Assembly (NCBI GenBank): GCA_028820695.1
Contig: JAPPIB010000023.1
Location: 1-43,781 of the forward strand
DNA length: 43,781 nt
Direction of reading: 5' to 3'
DNA from: Acidiferrobacterales bacterium
GTDB taxonomy: Bacteria > Pseudomonadota > Gammaproteobacteria > Arenicellales > JAJDZL01
A program made the translations under genes and the position numbers. Position 1 is the stretch's first letter, and every line of letters begins with the position of its first letter. The notes under the pieces are model-generated. The model saw only the letters and a program-made list of their open reading frames with translations, had not been told where the DNA came from and did not search any database. Positions 36,022 through 43,361 of this stretch are shown piece by piece.

Positions 36022-36549
36022 CTAGTCAGCTGATGGGTGTTGTGCAATCAGAAAGACAACGGGCTGTGAAAGCTCGTAAGCCCGGCCGATTCCGGCAGAC
36101 AAAGTCCCGACGGACGCATAGTCGTTCAGCAGATGAGTTGTCAGGTTCATCGCTTCACATATGGGTTGTACGATTCGAACTCCGAATTGTGCGGACTCAG
36201 AAGGGTCTCTCCCGTCAGGCTCCATCCCCTGCAAGCCGACCAGCATCACAATCGGCAGTTGGTATTCAACAGCAATGACCCGGATCGCATTGATCGAATC
36301 CAGAAAGCCCGTGTGCTGAATCAGGAGTGCCGAACGCTGGTTGCAATACGAAAGTCCGGCGCAAATTGAAACCCCCTCGTCTTCCTTGCACACTGAAATC
36401 AGTCTGAAATTCGAGTGTTTGCTGAGTGGCCACAACAGTCCGGAGCAGGTCACAATGTCAGGAAGTGCGACGACTGTGCGTACGCCGGCTTGATCCAGAG
36501 CGGAGATGATTGACGAACCCTTCACGATCGCACGGATGTCGATAGACAC
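36022..36549 (-). CDS. Thiamine-diphosphate decarboxylase, alpha/N-terminal subunit (ComD-like)
   Basis: The Pyr half of a split ThDP enzyme, 175 residues. The activating Glu lies in CKEDEGVSICAGLSY (Glu56 or Glu58). LIQHTGFLDSINAI and LPIVMLVGLQG match the sulfopyruvate/phosphonopyruvate decarboxylase alpha type. The start overlaps the aminotransferase stop by 28 bp and the beta gene begins two bases after its stop, so the three are tightly coupled. Which acid is decarboxylated cannot be told from the sequence. Confidence 0.87.
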   Translation of the reverse strand: MSIDIRAIVKGSSIISALDQAGVRTVVALPDIVTCSGLLWPLSKHSNFRLISVCKEDEGVSICAGLSYCNQRSALLIQHTGFLDSINAIRVIAVEYQLPIVMLVGLQGMEPDGRDPSESAQFGVRIVQPICEAMNLTTHLLNDYASVGTLSAGIGRAYELSQPVVFLIAQHPSAD

Positions 36550-37703
36550 CGATCAGGTGTCTCGGAACGAGAGCGTTGTCGGTCGAAAAACAATTCCAGT
36601 GTATCCAGAACTTCATTCATCTGCTCAGGGGTGCCCAATGTGAATCGCAAGTATTCCGTGAACGATTCGGACATCAGACGTCTTGCAAGTATTCCTTGAG
36701 AACGAAGGAACTCGTACGCCTTTTGCGCAGTATGGCTAGAATGCGGAAACCTCACAAGCACAAAATTGGTCTGGCTTGGAATGACCTCAAGCTCGAGTTG
36801 GGTGAGCCCGCCGGCAAATTCAGTTCGCACGCTTCGGTTTTGTCGGTATACGAACTCTGAATGCGACAAGTCATCAAGTGAAGCCATGCCGGCGCTGTAT
36901 GCAACGTTGGAAAGTGGGAATGTCATTCCGATCTTCCTCACTGCGACAGCCACCTCGGGTGCCGCATACATCCACCCCAAGCGAAGTCCGGCAAGTCCGT
37001 GAATCTTTGAAAATGTCCTGGTCATGACCACATTCCCTGATTCTTCGATCAGAAACTTCGGGTCTTCAAACGCTGGTAAATCGACATACTCCAGATAAGC
37101 TGAATCCAGTACCAGCAGCACATTGTCTGGAAGGCGAGCGTGCAACTGCCGAACTTCTTTTCCAGGCAGGCACGTTCCGCTCGGGTTGTCCGGGTTGGCC
37201 AGCATGACTACTCGGGTTCTGTCGTTCACGCACTCCACGATTCGATCGATGTCAGCCGTGAATTCCCGATCCGCCGCTCTGATCGGTTTGGCGTTTGCCG
37301 TATGGGCAAAGTTTGGGATTCTCTGATATCCGTTGACACTGCATATCAGTTCATCGTCAGGTTGCAGAAACGACTGCGCGATTCGAAGCAGCAGATCATC
37401 AGACCCATGTCCACAGACAATTCCGTCCGGGTCGATCCCATGAGTCCTGGCAATCTGAGCAGTCAGTTCCCGGACTGCGTCACTGGCATAGCGATACATC
37501 GACCCGCTTTGCTTTCTGACGGCCGAGATCGCGGACTGACTGGGCCCATATACACTTTCATTCGAGGAAATATCAATATGTATTGTCGGCAAGTCAGCCG
37601 AACTCTCGATGACCATGTGTGGCTTGATTCTGCCGAGACCTGCGTGTGGTCTCACACCGCTTTGTGATTCAGACAGCTTCTGGGTATCTAAGTGCGATTT
37701 CAT
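36522..37703 (-). CDS. HisC-like PLP-dependent aminotransferase (class I/II)
   Basis: Histidinol-phosphate aminotransferase-type enzyme of 393 residues from the ATG at 37703; an upstream ATG at 37760 would overlap the Rieske gene by 92 bp. The N-terminal HisC pattern VRPHAGLGRIKP and SSNESVYGPS is followed by GHGSDDLLLRIAQSF, LANPDNPSGT (PLP Asn), VLDSAYLEY (PLP Asp and Tyr) and TRTFSKIHGLAGLRLGW with the Schiff-base Lys at about 233. It is set in a catabolic operon, not among his genes, so it probably transaminates an amino-acid intermediate and passes the 2-oxoacid to the decarboxylase. Confidence 0.88.
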   Translation of the reverse strand: MKSHLDTQKLSESQSGVRPHAGLGRIKPHMVIESSADLPTIHIDISSNESVYGPSQSAISAVRKQSGSMYRYASDAVRELTAQIARTHGIDPDGIVCGHGSDDLLLRIAQSFLQPDDELICSVNGYQRIPNFAHTANAKPIRAADREFTADIDRIVECVNDRTRVVMLANPDNPSGTCLPGKEVRQLHARLPDNVLLVLDSAYLEYVDLPAFEDPKFLIEESGNVVMTRTFSKIHGLAGLRLGWMYAAPEVAVAVRKIGMTFPLSNVAYSAGMASLDDLSHSEFVYRQNRSVRTEFAGGLTQLELEVIPSQTNFVLVRFPHSSHTAQKAYEFLRSQGILARRLMSESFTEYLRFTLGTPEQMNEVLDTLELFFDRQRSRSETPDRCLSTSVRS

Positions 37704-39030
37704 GTTTGATGTAATCGATTCTCTCAGCGGACGAACATTTCTCCGACTGTTCGTACACATCCATTACGCGATTCATGACATCCTCGATGTATTTGCTGTC
37801 ATTCTCAAATTGGGGCAATGATAGAACTGTGTCTCCACCATAGGTTCTGAAGGGCGTTTGCCGGGTGCCCGTGATCCGGTTGACAGACTTGCCATCCGCG
37901 ACAGCCCGTATGTCCTTTCTCAACCGGGCACGAAGCATGGCGACACCCTTGTCGGTACTGCCCAGATATTCACGCTTGTGAACATTCATCGGGCCTTGAC
38001 TGGTCCAGGCGTCCCAGTCGCCCGGGTTGCCCTGGCGCTCATCGTATGATCGATGTCCGGTCTGTCCGTAGAAGTCCACAGTCTCCCAGCCGACATTCTC
38101 GCGACTTCCCTGGCGAAGCACCTCGTCCTTATCGTTGAAGTGACGCCAACCGAACTTTCGGCTGTTGGTATCATCGAGCGGAACAACCCATTTTGTCAGA
38201 CTGGTGCGGCCGAAAATTTTCGGCTTGTCCATCACTTGGAACATGCCACCGTTCTGAGCCAGATTCGGCAACAGGTAATCGTGAAATCGCAGGCGCACTA
38301 GATCTCCCGTTCGTCGGGCATGAGCGTAGAGAATCCCTTCCGGTCGCGCTCGATACACGACAACTGGCAATTCAGTAAAGTGCTCCAGACCGGGAAACTG
38401 CGGCCCGCTTATCCTGCCATGCAGAAATACACTGTGAAACGGATCAATGGCATTTTCAGTTTCCTGCAACCAGTTGTTCGGAGAGTGAATGGAGTAGGGG
38501 ACAAGGTCATGATCTGGAATTGCCATGGAGTCCATGAATGGAAATTCGGTCATTTCATCCGGTGGTCCCATATATGCGAATATCAGCCCCTGGTACTCAC
38601 GGGTCGGATATGCCCCCTGACAGATCTCGTAACGGATTTTGCTGTCTTCCGGCTCGCCAGGGGTGTCCAGAATGGTACCATCAACATCAAAGTGCCAACC
38701 GTGATAGCAACAGCGGATCCCCCGCTGTTCGATGCGTCCGAATTCCAAAGACGCCCGCCGATGGGCGCAATGACGATGCAGCAGTCCGACCTGCCCGCTG
38801 AGATCCCGGAATATGACCAGATCCTCATCCAAAATCCGAATCGCGACCGGTGTCGCATTGTTCAATTGGGACGACATTGCGACCGGATGCCAGAATCGTC
38901 TCAGATATTCCCCACAAGGGGTTGACGGCCCCACATGCAGGAATTCCGGATCAGGGTCCAACTGATTACGAATCGAATAGCCATCGAAAGCTTTTCGCGA
39001 CCAACGCGTTTGTTGAACTTTGTTCGTCAT
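37669..39030 (-). CDS. Rieske non-heme iron oxygenase, alpha subunit (phthalate-dioxygenase/demethylase type)
   Basis: Oxygenase of 453 residues. The Rieske cluster ligands are Cys88-x-His90 and Cys107-x2-His110 (HRHCAHRRASL and CCYHGWHFDVDG). The catalytic iron site has Asp196, His199 and His204 in ENAIDPFHSVFLH. The layout resembles the phthalate 4,5-dioxygenase and O-/N-demethylase branch more than the GbcA/CntA betaine branch (from memory of the families). It could hydroxylate a ring or remove an O- or N-methyl group. No reductase gene is in the operon. It is the first gene of the 12-kb minus-strand operon and overlaps the aminotransferase gene by 35 bp. Confidence 0.9.
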   Translation of the reverse strand: MTNKVQQTRWSRKAFDGYSIRNQLDPDPEFLHVGPSTPCGEYLRRFWHPVAMSSQLNNATPVAIRILDEDLVIFRDLSGQVGLLHRHCAHRRASLEFGRIEQRGIRCCYHGWHFDVDGTILDTPGEPEDSKIRYEICQGAYPTREYQGLIFAYMGPPDEMTEFPFMDSMAIPDHDLVPYSIHSPNNWLQETENAIDPFHSVFLHGRISGPQFPGLEHFTELPVVVYRARPEGILYAHARRTGDLVRLRFHDYLLPNLAQNGGMFQVMDKPKIFGRTSLTKWVVPLDDTNSRKFGWRHFNDKDEVLRQGSRENVGWETVDFYGQTGHRSYDERQGNPGDWDAWTSQGPMNVHKREYLGSTDKGVAMLRARLRKDIRAVADGKSVNRITGTRQTPFRTYGGDTVLSLPQFENDSKYIEDVMNRVMDVYEQSEKCSSAERIDYIKHEIALRYPEAV

Positions 39031-39216
39031 GAAGGAGTCTGCCTTGTCAGGTAATCACCGGGCAATCAGTACAGCGGGATTGATGAAAATAAGACGTTTG
39101 ATTCATTATAAGAACGCGAATGCACGGTTATAATTGATTTTGGCTGGTCGTTGCAGCGAATTATATTTCCGGATTATCGTATTTTTTCAACCTATGGATA
39201 CCCATTGTGAGTTGGG
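39031..39216. promoter_or_regulatory. Divergent promoter region between the two catabolic operons
   Basis: The 186-bp region drives both the 12-kb minus-strand operon and the three-gene plus-strand operon. At its centre ATTATAA (39105-39111) and TTATAAT (39128-39134) form a perfect inverted repeat. On each strand a TATAAT -10 lies 17 bp from a TTATAA -35-like box that overlaps the other strand's -10. The two promoters would therefore exclude each other or be controlled together by one bound regulator. Confidence 0.5.
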
Positions 39217-40404
39217 ATGAATGACGCGATTGTTTGCCCTTCAGATTCCGAAGCGCTGAGAAAAGTTCATTCAGTCCGTCCGACGTTGTGCGATCATCGG
39301 CAGGCACGGGACGTACCAGGCATCGATCCCAACGTTTTGTTACATGCTGGTCCGGCATTTTCGTCGCCATCGAATATTCCCAAACCGATTCTGAACTCAG
39401 CTGGAGCTGCACTTGTCTTTGAAGGAGTCGCAACAGATTTCTCGGAGGCTCGAAAACAGATTCTGTCAGGAGAAGTGGTCCTGAAACCTGCCCAGGACCA
39501 TGCTGTTGTGGTTCCGCTTGCGGGTGTGGTGTCCAGCTCAATGTGGCTGCATGAGATTGTTGATGCGGCTGGCAGGGCTCCAGCGGCTTACGCCCCCTTG
39601 AATGGAGGTAGTGGACCGGCAATGCGACTTGGGCAGTTCAGCGATGACGTCATCTCTCACTTTCGCTGGCTGAACGGTGAATTCATGGATGCGATCGCGT
39701 CGGTACATTCCCAGGATATCGATCTGATCCCGATCGGTGTCCGTGCACTGCAAAGCGGAGATGACTGTCACGGAAGAACAATTGCCGGTACCGGATATTT
39801 ATTGGGCGAATGGCGACCGCAGATTGAATCTTACCCGACAGTGCATGAGTTTCTCCGGCAAAGCCCCATGTTTTTTCTGAATCTCTGGATGGCTGCATGC
39901 AAGTGCATGCTGTCAGGAGGGGCAGACACGCAAGACAGCAGTCTGATTACCGCCGCTGGTGCGAACGGAGTTGAGTTTGGATTTCAGATTGCAGGTATTG
40001 CCGGGAAGTGGTTTGTCGGGTCTTCCGCACCGCCCAGCGGAGACATTGGTGAATACGCACCGGATCGGGCACTTGGAGCGATTGGCGACAGTGCAATTGT
40101 TGACGCCGCAGGTTTCGGTGCCATGGCACTTTCCTACGCACCTGACCAACAAAAAGCATTTGAGGGGTTCGTACCGGACGACGCATTTGAACTGCCAGGA
40201 TTGCTCTTGCCGAAAGTTCATTCTGGTTTCACTGACCTCGGTATACGTGTTGGGATGAGTGCGCGTGCTGTTCAAGCAACGCGACGGACTCCTGTCGTCG
40301 CTCTGGGAATTCTTGACAGAGATGGTATTGCAGGACGTCTGGGCGGCGGTATTTTCCGTTATCCTCCCGACGTTTTCGATACGATTTCAAAACATTTGGA
40401 CTGA
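39217..40404 (+). CDS. DUF1116 protein, AllG (YlbE)-like, orphan
   Basis: 395 residues of the DUF1116 family, whose E. coli member AllG (YlbE) works with AllF (FdrA) and AllH (YlbF) as oxamate carbamoyltransferase. Family segments are easy to see: LLHAGP (41-46), LVFEG (66-70), MRLGQFSDDVI, FLNLWMAACKCML (about 220-232), ITAAGANGVEFGFQIAG (244-260) and GAIGDSAIVDAAGFGAMAL. Several positions differ from what I recall of the family: GPMGGITS reads VPLAGVVS and LNEG reads LNGG. No AllF or AllH gene is nearby, so a carbamoyltransferase role is doubtful. It is followed after three bases by the amidase gene. Confidence 0.82.
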   Translation: MNDAIVCPSDSEALRKVHSVRPTLCDHRQARDVPGIDPNVLLHAGPAFSSPSNIPKPILNSAGAALVFEGVATDFSEARKQILSGEVVLKPAQDHAVVVPLAGVVSSSMWLHEIVDAAGRAPAAYAPLNGGSGPAMRLGQFSDDVISHFRWLNGEFMDAIASVHSQDIDLIPIGVRALQSGDDCHGRTIAGTGYLLGEWRPQIESYPTVHEFLRQSPMFFLNLWMAACKCMLSGGADTQDSSLITAAGANGVEFGFQIAGIAGKWFVGSSAPPSGDIGEYAPDRALGAIGDSAIVDAAGFGAMALSYAPDQQKAFEGFVPDDAFELPGLLLPKVHSGFTDLGIRVGMSARAVQATRRTPVVALGILDRDGIAGRLGGGIFRYPPDVFDTISKHLD

Positions 40405-40407
40405 ACC

Positions 40408-41679
40408 GTGACTACACTCAATGAATTGTCGCTTAAAGTTGCAAGCGACATGATTGCCCGGGATGAGATCAGCCCGAATGAACTCCTTGCGGACTGTTTT
40501 GCGCGGATTCATCTGCGTCACCGCGAGGTGCTTGCCTTTACACATTTTGATGAGGATCGATCGATCTATCAGCTGTCTCAACTGAGGGCAACCCAATCCG
40601 CCGGACCGCTTGTCGGAATTCCTGTCGGAATCAAGGACATTATGGATACCTCTGAGTTCCCGACCACGAAGGGATCATCGATCTACACCGATGAATATCC
40701 TCAGCGAGACGCGGCCTGTGTCACGATGTGTAAGAATGCCGGTTGCATCATTCCCGGAAAGACGGAAACAACCGAATTTGCGTACTTCTCTCCGGGCCGA
40801 ACGCGAAATCCGCATAACCTGTCCCATACTCCGGGCGGTTCATCCATGGGATCGGCCGCGGCGGTAGCGGATTTCATGTTGCCATTGGCACTCGGCTCCC
40901 AGACTGCGGCATCAGTCATCCGTCCAGCTGCCTATTGCGGTGTGGTCGGTTACAAGGCGAGTCATGGACTGTTCAGTTTGGAAGGAGTCTGTGGATTGGC
41001 CCAGAGTCTGGACTCACTGGGTTTCTTCGTTCGAGAGGTCGAAGATTTACAGGTGCTTCGCAAAGTGTTTCTTGGTGTAGCTGACCAAGATCGGGATTCA
41101 TTCACAAATCTTCGTGTCGGTCTGGTTAGAACGCCTCACTGGAACGAGGCTGAACCTTACCAACGGGAAATCGTCGAATCGACGGCAAAGCGATTGTCGC
41201 ACAATGGCTGCGATGTGGAGGAGGTTCAGGTCGGACCATCTGATGATGCGCTTACCGCCGCCCAGATCACGGTTATGGCATACGAGGTCAGTCGTTCACT
41301 GGATAGCGAATATACGATGTTCTATGATTTGCTGAGTGATCAGATCAAGGATCTGATTGAATCGGGTCGAAAGACGAGTTTCGATGAGTACATCAATGCG
41401 CGCAGTCTGGCCCGGACATGGCAACAGAAACTTGCGACAGTACATGAGCAGTTTGATGTTCTGCTGACTGCAAGCGCTCCGGGTGAGGCACCTTCAGGGC
41501 TAGATTCTACCGGTGACCCGATATTCAGTCGAATGTGGACTTTGTTACAGGTTCCATCCATTAGTTTGCCGGCAGGCTTCGGCCCCAATAAGCTACCATT
41601 GGGCATTCAGCTCATCGGTGCCTACAACAAGGACGATGTCCTGATCGATAACGCCCGGAAAGTTGCACAAGTGTTATGA
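40408..41679 (+). CDS. Amidase-signature family amidase
   Basis: Ser-Ser-Lys amidase of 423 residues, GTG start at 40408. Catalytic Lys76 is in VGIPVGIKDIMD. The glycine-serine stretch TPGGSSMGSAAAVA (141-154) holds the cis-Ser, and Ser169 in SQTAASVIRPAAYCG is the nucleophile. The C-terminal half is typical (VPSISLPAGF, LPLGIQLIG). Family members hydrolyse amides, ureas such as allophanate, or amidated tRNAs; a lone GatA is unlikely because GatB/GatC are absent. The stop overlaps the next start (ATGA). Confidence 0.9.
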   Translation: MTTLNELSLKVASDMIARDEISPNELLADCFARIHLRHREVLAFTHFDEDRSIYQLSQLRATQSAGPLVGIPVGIKDIMDTSEFPTTKGSSIYTDEYPQRDAACVTMCKNAGCIIPGKTETTEFAYFSPGRTRNPHNLSHTPGGSSMGSAAAVADFMLPLALGSQTAASVIRPAAYCGVVGYKASHGLFSLEGVCGLAQSLDSLGFFVREVEDLQVLRKVFLGVADQDRDSFTNLRVGLVRTPHWNEAEPYQREIVESTAKRLSHNGCDVEEVQVGPSDDALTAAQITVMAYEVSRSLDSEYTMFYDLLSDQIKDLIESGRKTSFDEYINARSLARTWQQKLATVHEQFDVLLTASAPGEAPSGLDSTGDPIFSRMWTLLQVPSISLPAGFGPNKLPLGIQLIGAYNKDDVLIDNARKVAQVL

Positions 41680-42713
41680 CTGAATACTCCCGACCCGAAC
41701 TGAATCAGACCAGATTCTGGACCGAATTGGATTTCGTCTCACCGGGGAAGCGTTCGGGAGAACTCAAGTGTAAATATTCGAATAACGAACTGGCACTTGG
41801 GATCATTCCAATTCCCGCGGCGGTCATCATAAATGGAAGTGGTCCGACGGTGCTGATGATCGGTGGCGTCCATGGCGACGAATACGAGGGTCCGGTGGCC
41901 TTGCTCAAGTTTTTCCATCAGGTTGATGTGAGCGAGGTGAGCGGAAGGATCATCATGCTTCCCGCATTGAACTTTCCGGCTGTCGACCGCGGATCAAGGG
42001 TATCGCCATGGGATGATGGCAATCTCAACAGAGCCTTCCCCGGTGATGCGAACGGCGGTCCGACTGAAATGATCGCCAATCTGGTGGAATCAGCGATCAT
42101 GCCGGTTTGTGATGGGGTCCTGGACCTGCACTCCGGTGGTAAGGCCGCCTGGTTTACACCGTGTTCGATGGCCATGAAAGGTGATGATGAGATTCTTACT
42201 GGGCGGAATCTTGAACTTGCTGATGTATTCGGAACTGATATTGTCTGGCTGATGGGTGAGTTAAGCGACGATCGAAGTGTCAACAACGGTGCGCTTCGGA
42301 ACAATATTCCAATGATTTCGGTGGAACTAGGTGGTGGCGGTCAGGTCACACCGGAGACTTTGAGAGCCGGGGAAGCCGGTATGCACAACTTCCTGCGATA
42401 TTTTGGTGTGCTTGAAGGCAAACCGCAGCCGAGAAGTCATGCCGCGAAGTATCTGGAGTTCAACTCTCCGTCGCAGTCAAGCTATGCCCCGCACAGAGGC
42501 CTGTTCGAACCTTGTTTCACACCGGGTGACAACGTTACCGCCGGCGAAGTTGCAGGTTACATTCATCACTTTGAGGATATTTCCAAGCCTCCGACTGCAA
42601 TCAGATTTCCTATCGATGGTATCGCCATGATGCGTTGCCACCGGGGACTGGTGGAACACGGAGAACTGTTGGGTATGTTCGGCTTGGAGGTTGACCCGTC
42701 GAACCGGCAATAA
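41676..42713 (+). CDS. M14-family deacylase, succinylglutamate desuccinylase/aspartoacylase type (DoeB-like)
   Basis: Zinc carboxypeptidase-fold hydrolase of N-acyl amino acids, 345 residues. Zinc ligands are His66 and Glu69 in GGVHGDEYEGP and His152 in VLDLHSGGK; further family marks are NLNRAFPG, SVELGGGG and the C-terminal barrel-sandwich domain (GLFEPCFTPGDNVTAGEVAG). The overall pattern is close to DoeB, which removes acetate from N-acetyl-2,4-diaminobutyrate in ectoine breakdown, but no ectoine hydrolase or other doe genes are here. It probably deacylates an intermediate of the neighbouring pathway. Translation is coupled to the amidase gene. Confidence 0.88.
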   Translation: MTEYSRPELNQTRFWTELDFVSPGKRSGELKCKYSNNELALGIIPIPAAVIINGSGPTVLMIGGVHGDEYEGPVALLKFFHQVDVSEVSGRIIMLPALNFPAVDRGSRVSPWDDGNLNRAFPGDANGGPTEMIANLVESAIMPVCDGVLDLHSGGKAAWFTPCSMAMKGDDEILTGRNLELADVFGTDIVWLMGELSDDRSVNNGALRNNIPMISVELGGGGQVTPETLRAGEAGMHNFLRYFGVLEGKPQPRSHAAKYLEFNSPSQSSYAPHRGLFEPCFTPGDNVTAGEVAGYIHHFEDISKPPTAIRFPIDGIAMMRCHRGLVEHGELLGMFGLEVDPSNRQ

Positions 42714-42737
42714 GGGATCTCGACCAGCAAACCCCTG

Positions 42738-43361
42738 TCAGCGGGCCGGAATCAGCCAGGTTTCGGAAATCGCCATAAATGCGGTGCTCATTTCCTTGCC
42801 GAAGAATTGTCTTGTTGCAACTGAGCCTGAAAATGGTTTGCCATTGACAGAAATGGCGGCATCTTTCGCCTCTAGGAAAACACTGTACATCTCGTGCTCA
42901 CCTGTAGCCGACGCTTCGGCTGCCACTTCTGCGGCAAACGGTTCTTGAAGCTGACTCCAGACCATCGTTACCTCCAGATCATCACCGGACACCACTGTTT
43001 CGATCCATTCATCACGAAGATCACCGCTTGTGTACGCCTTTTCGATTAGTCGGAAAGTCATCGCATCCAGTCCCTTGCGGCCCTTAAAGGACGGGAACTT
43101 GGACAAGTAGTCCCGAATCAGGTAATGTGTCAATTCATCATTGTTGGTGAGGCAAATGTTATTGGCATCGGGTAATCCCAAAGGATCGTCCGGCTGTTCC
43201 AGGACGATCATCGTCTCGCCGGTTCCATGTGGAGAGAGATTGACGCTGAAATATATACCGAGCGATGACCAGTCTCCAGCCGGATCTTGTTTCAGGTAAA
43301 TTCCGGGATTATCTCCCGACCATTCGACTTTTCCAGGGTTTACAGGTCTGTATGGGTCCAT
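42738..43361 (-). CDS. Hypothetical protein, 207 residues, unrecognised
   Basis: I do not recognise the family. The start at 43361 has a good GGAGG nine bases upstream. There is no signal peptide, membrane segment or cysteine motif; the chain is acidic and soluble with mixed alpha/beta character (for example GETMIVLEQPDDPLGLPDANN, shortened here to its conserved-looking core MIVLEQP, and YLIRDYLSKFPSF). It is convergent with the deacylase gene, with a 24-bp gap, so it is not part of that operon. The clean ribosome site and long frame make it likely to be a real gene. Confidence 0.65.
   Translation of the reverse strand: MDPYRPVNPGKVEWSGDNPGIYLKQDPAGDWSSLGIYFSVNLSPHGTGETMIVLEQPDDPLGLPDANNICLTNNDELTHYLIRDYLSKFPSFKGRKGLDAMTFRLIEKAYTSGDLRDEWIETVVSGDDLEVTMVWSQLQEPFAAEVAAEASATGEHEMYSVFLEAKDAAISVNGKPFSGSVATRQFFGKEMSTAFMAISETWLIPAR

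Noticed and set aside
36522..37703. Histidine-biosynthetic HisC
   Set aside because: The similarity is clear, but overlaps with the Rieske and decarboxylase genes indicate a catabolic role.
40408..41679. GatA subunit of the tRNA amidotransferase
   Set aside because: GatB and GatC are absent and the gene sits in a catabolic operon.
41676..42713. Ectoine degradation (DoeB) assignment
   Set aside because: The protein is DoeB-like, but no DoeA, DoeC, DoeD or ectoine-type regulator is nearby, so the substrate cannot be taken as acetyl-diaminobutyrate.
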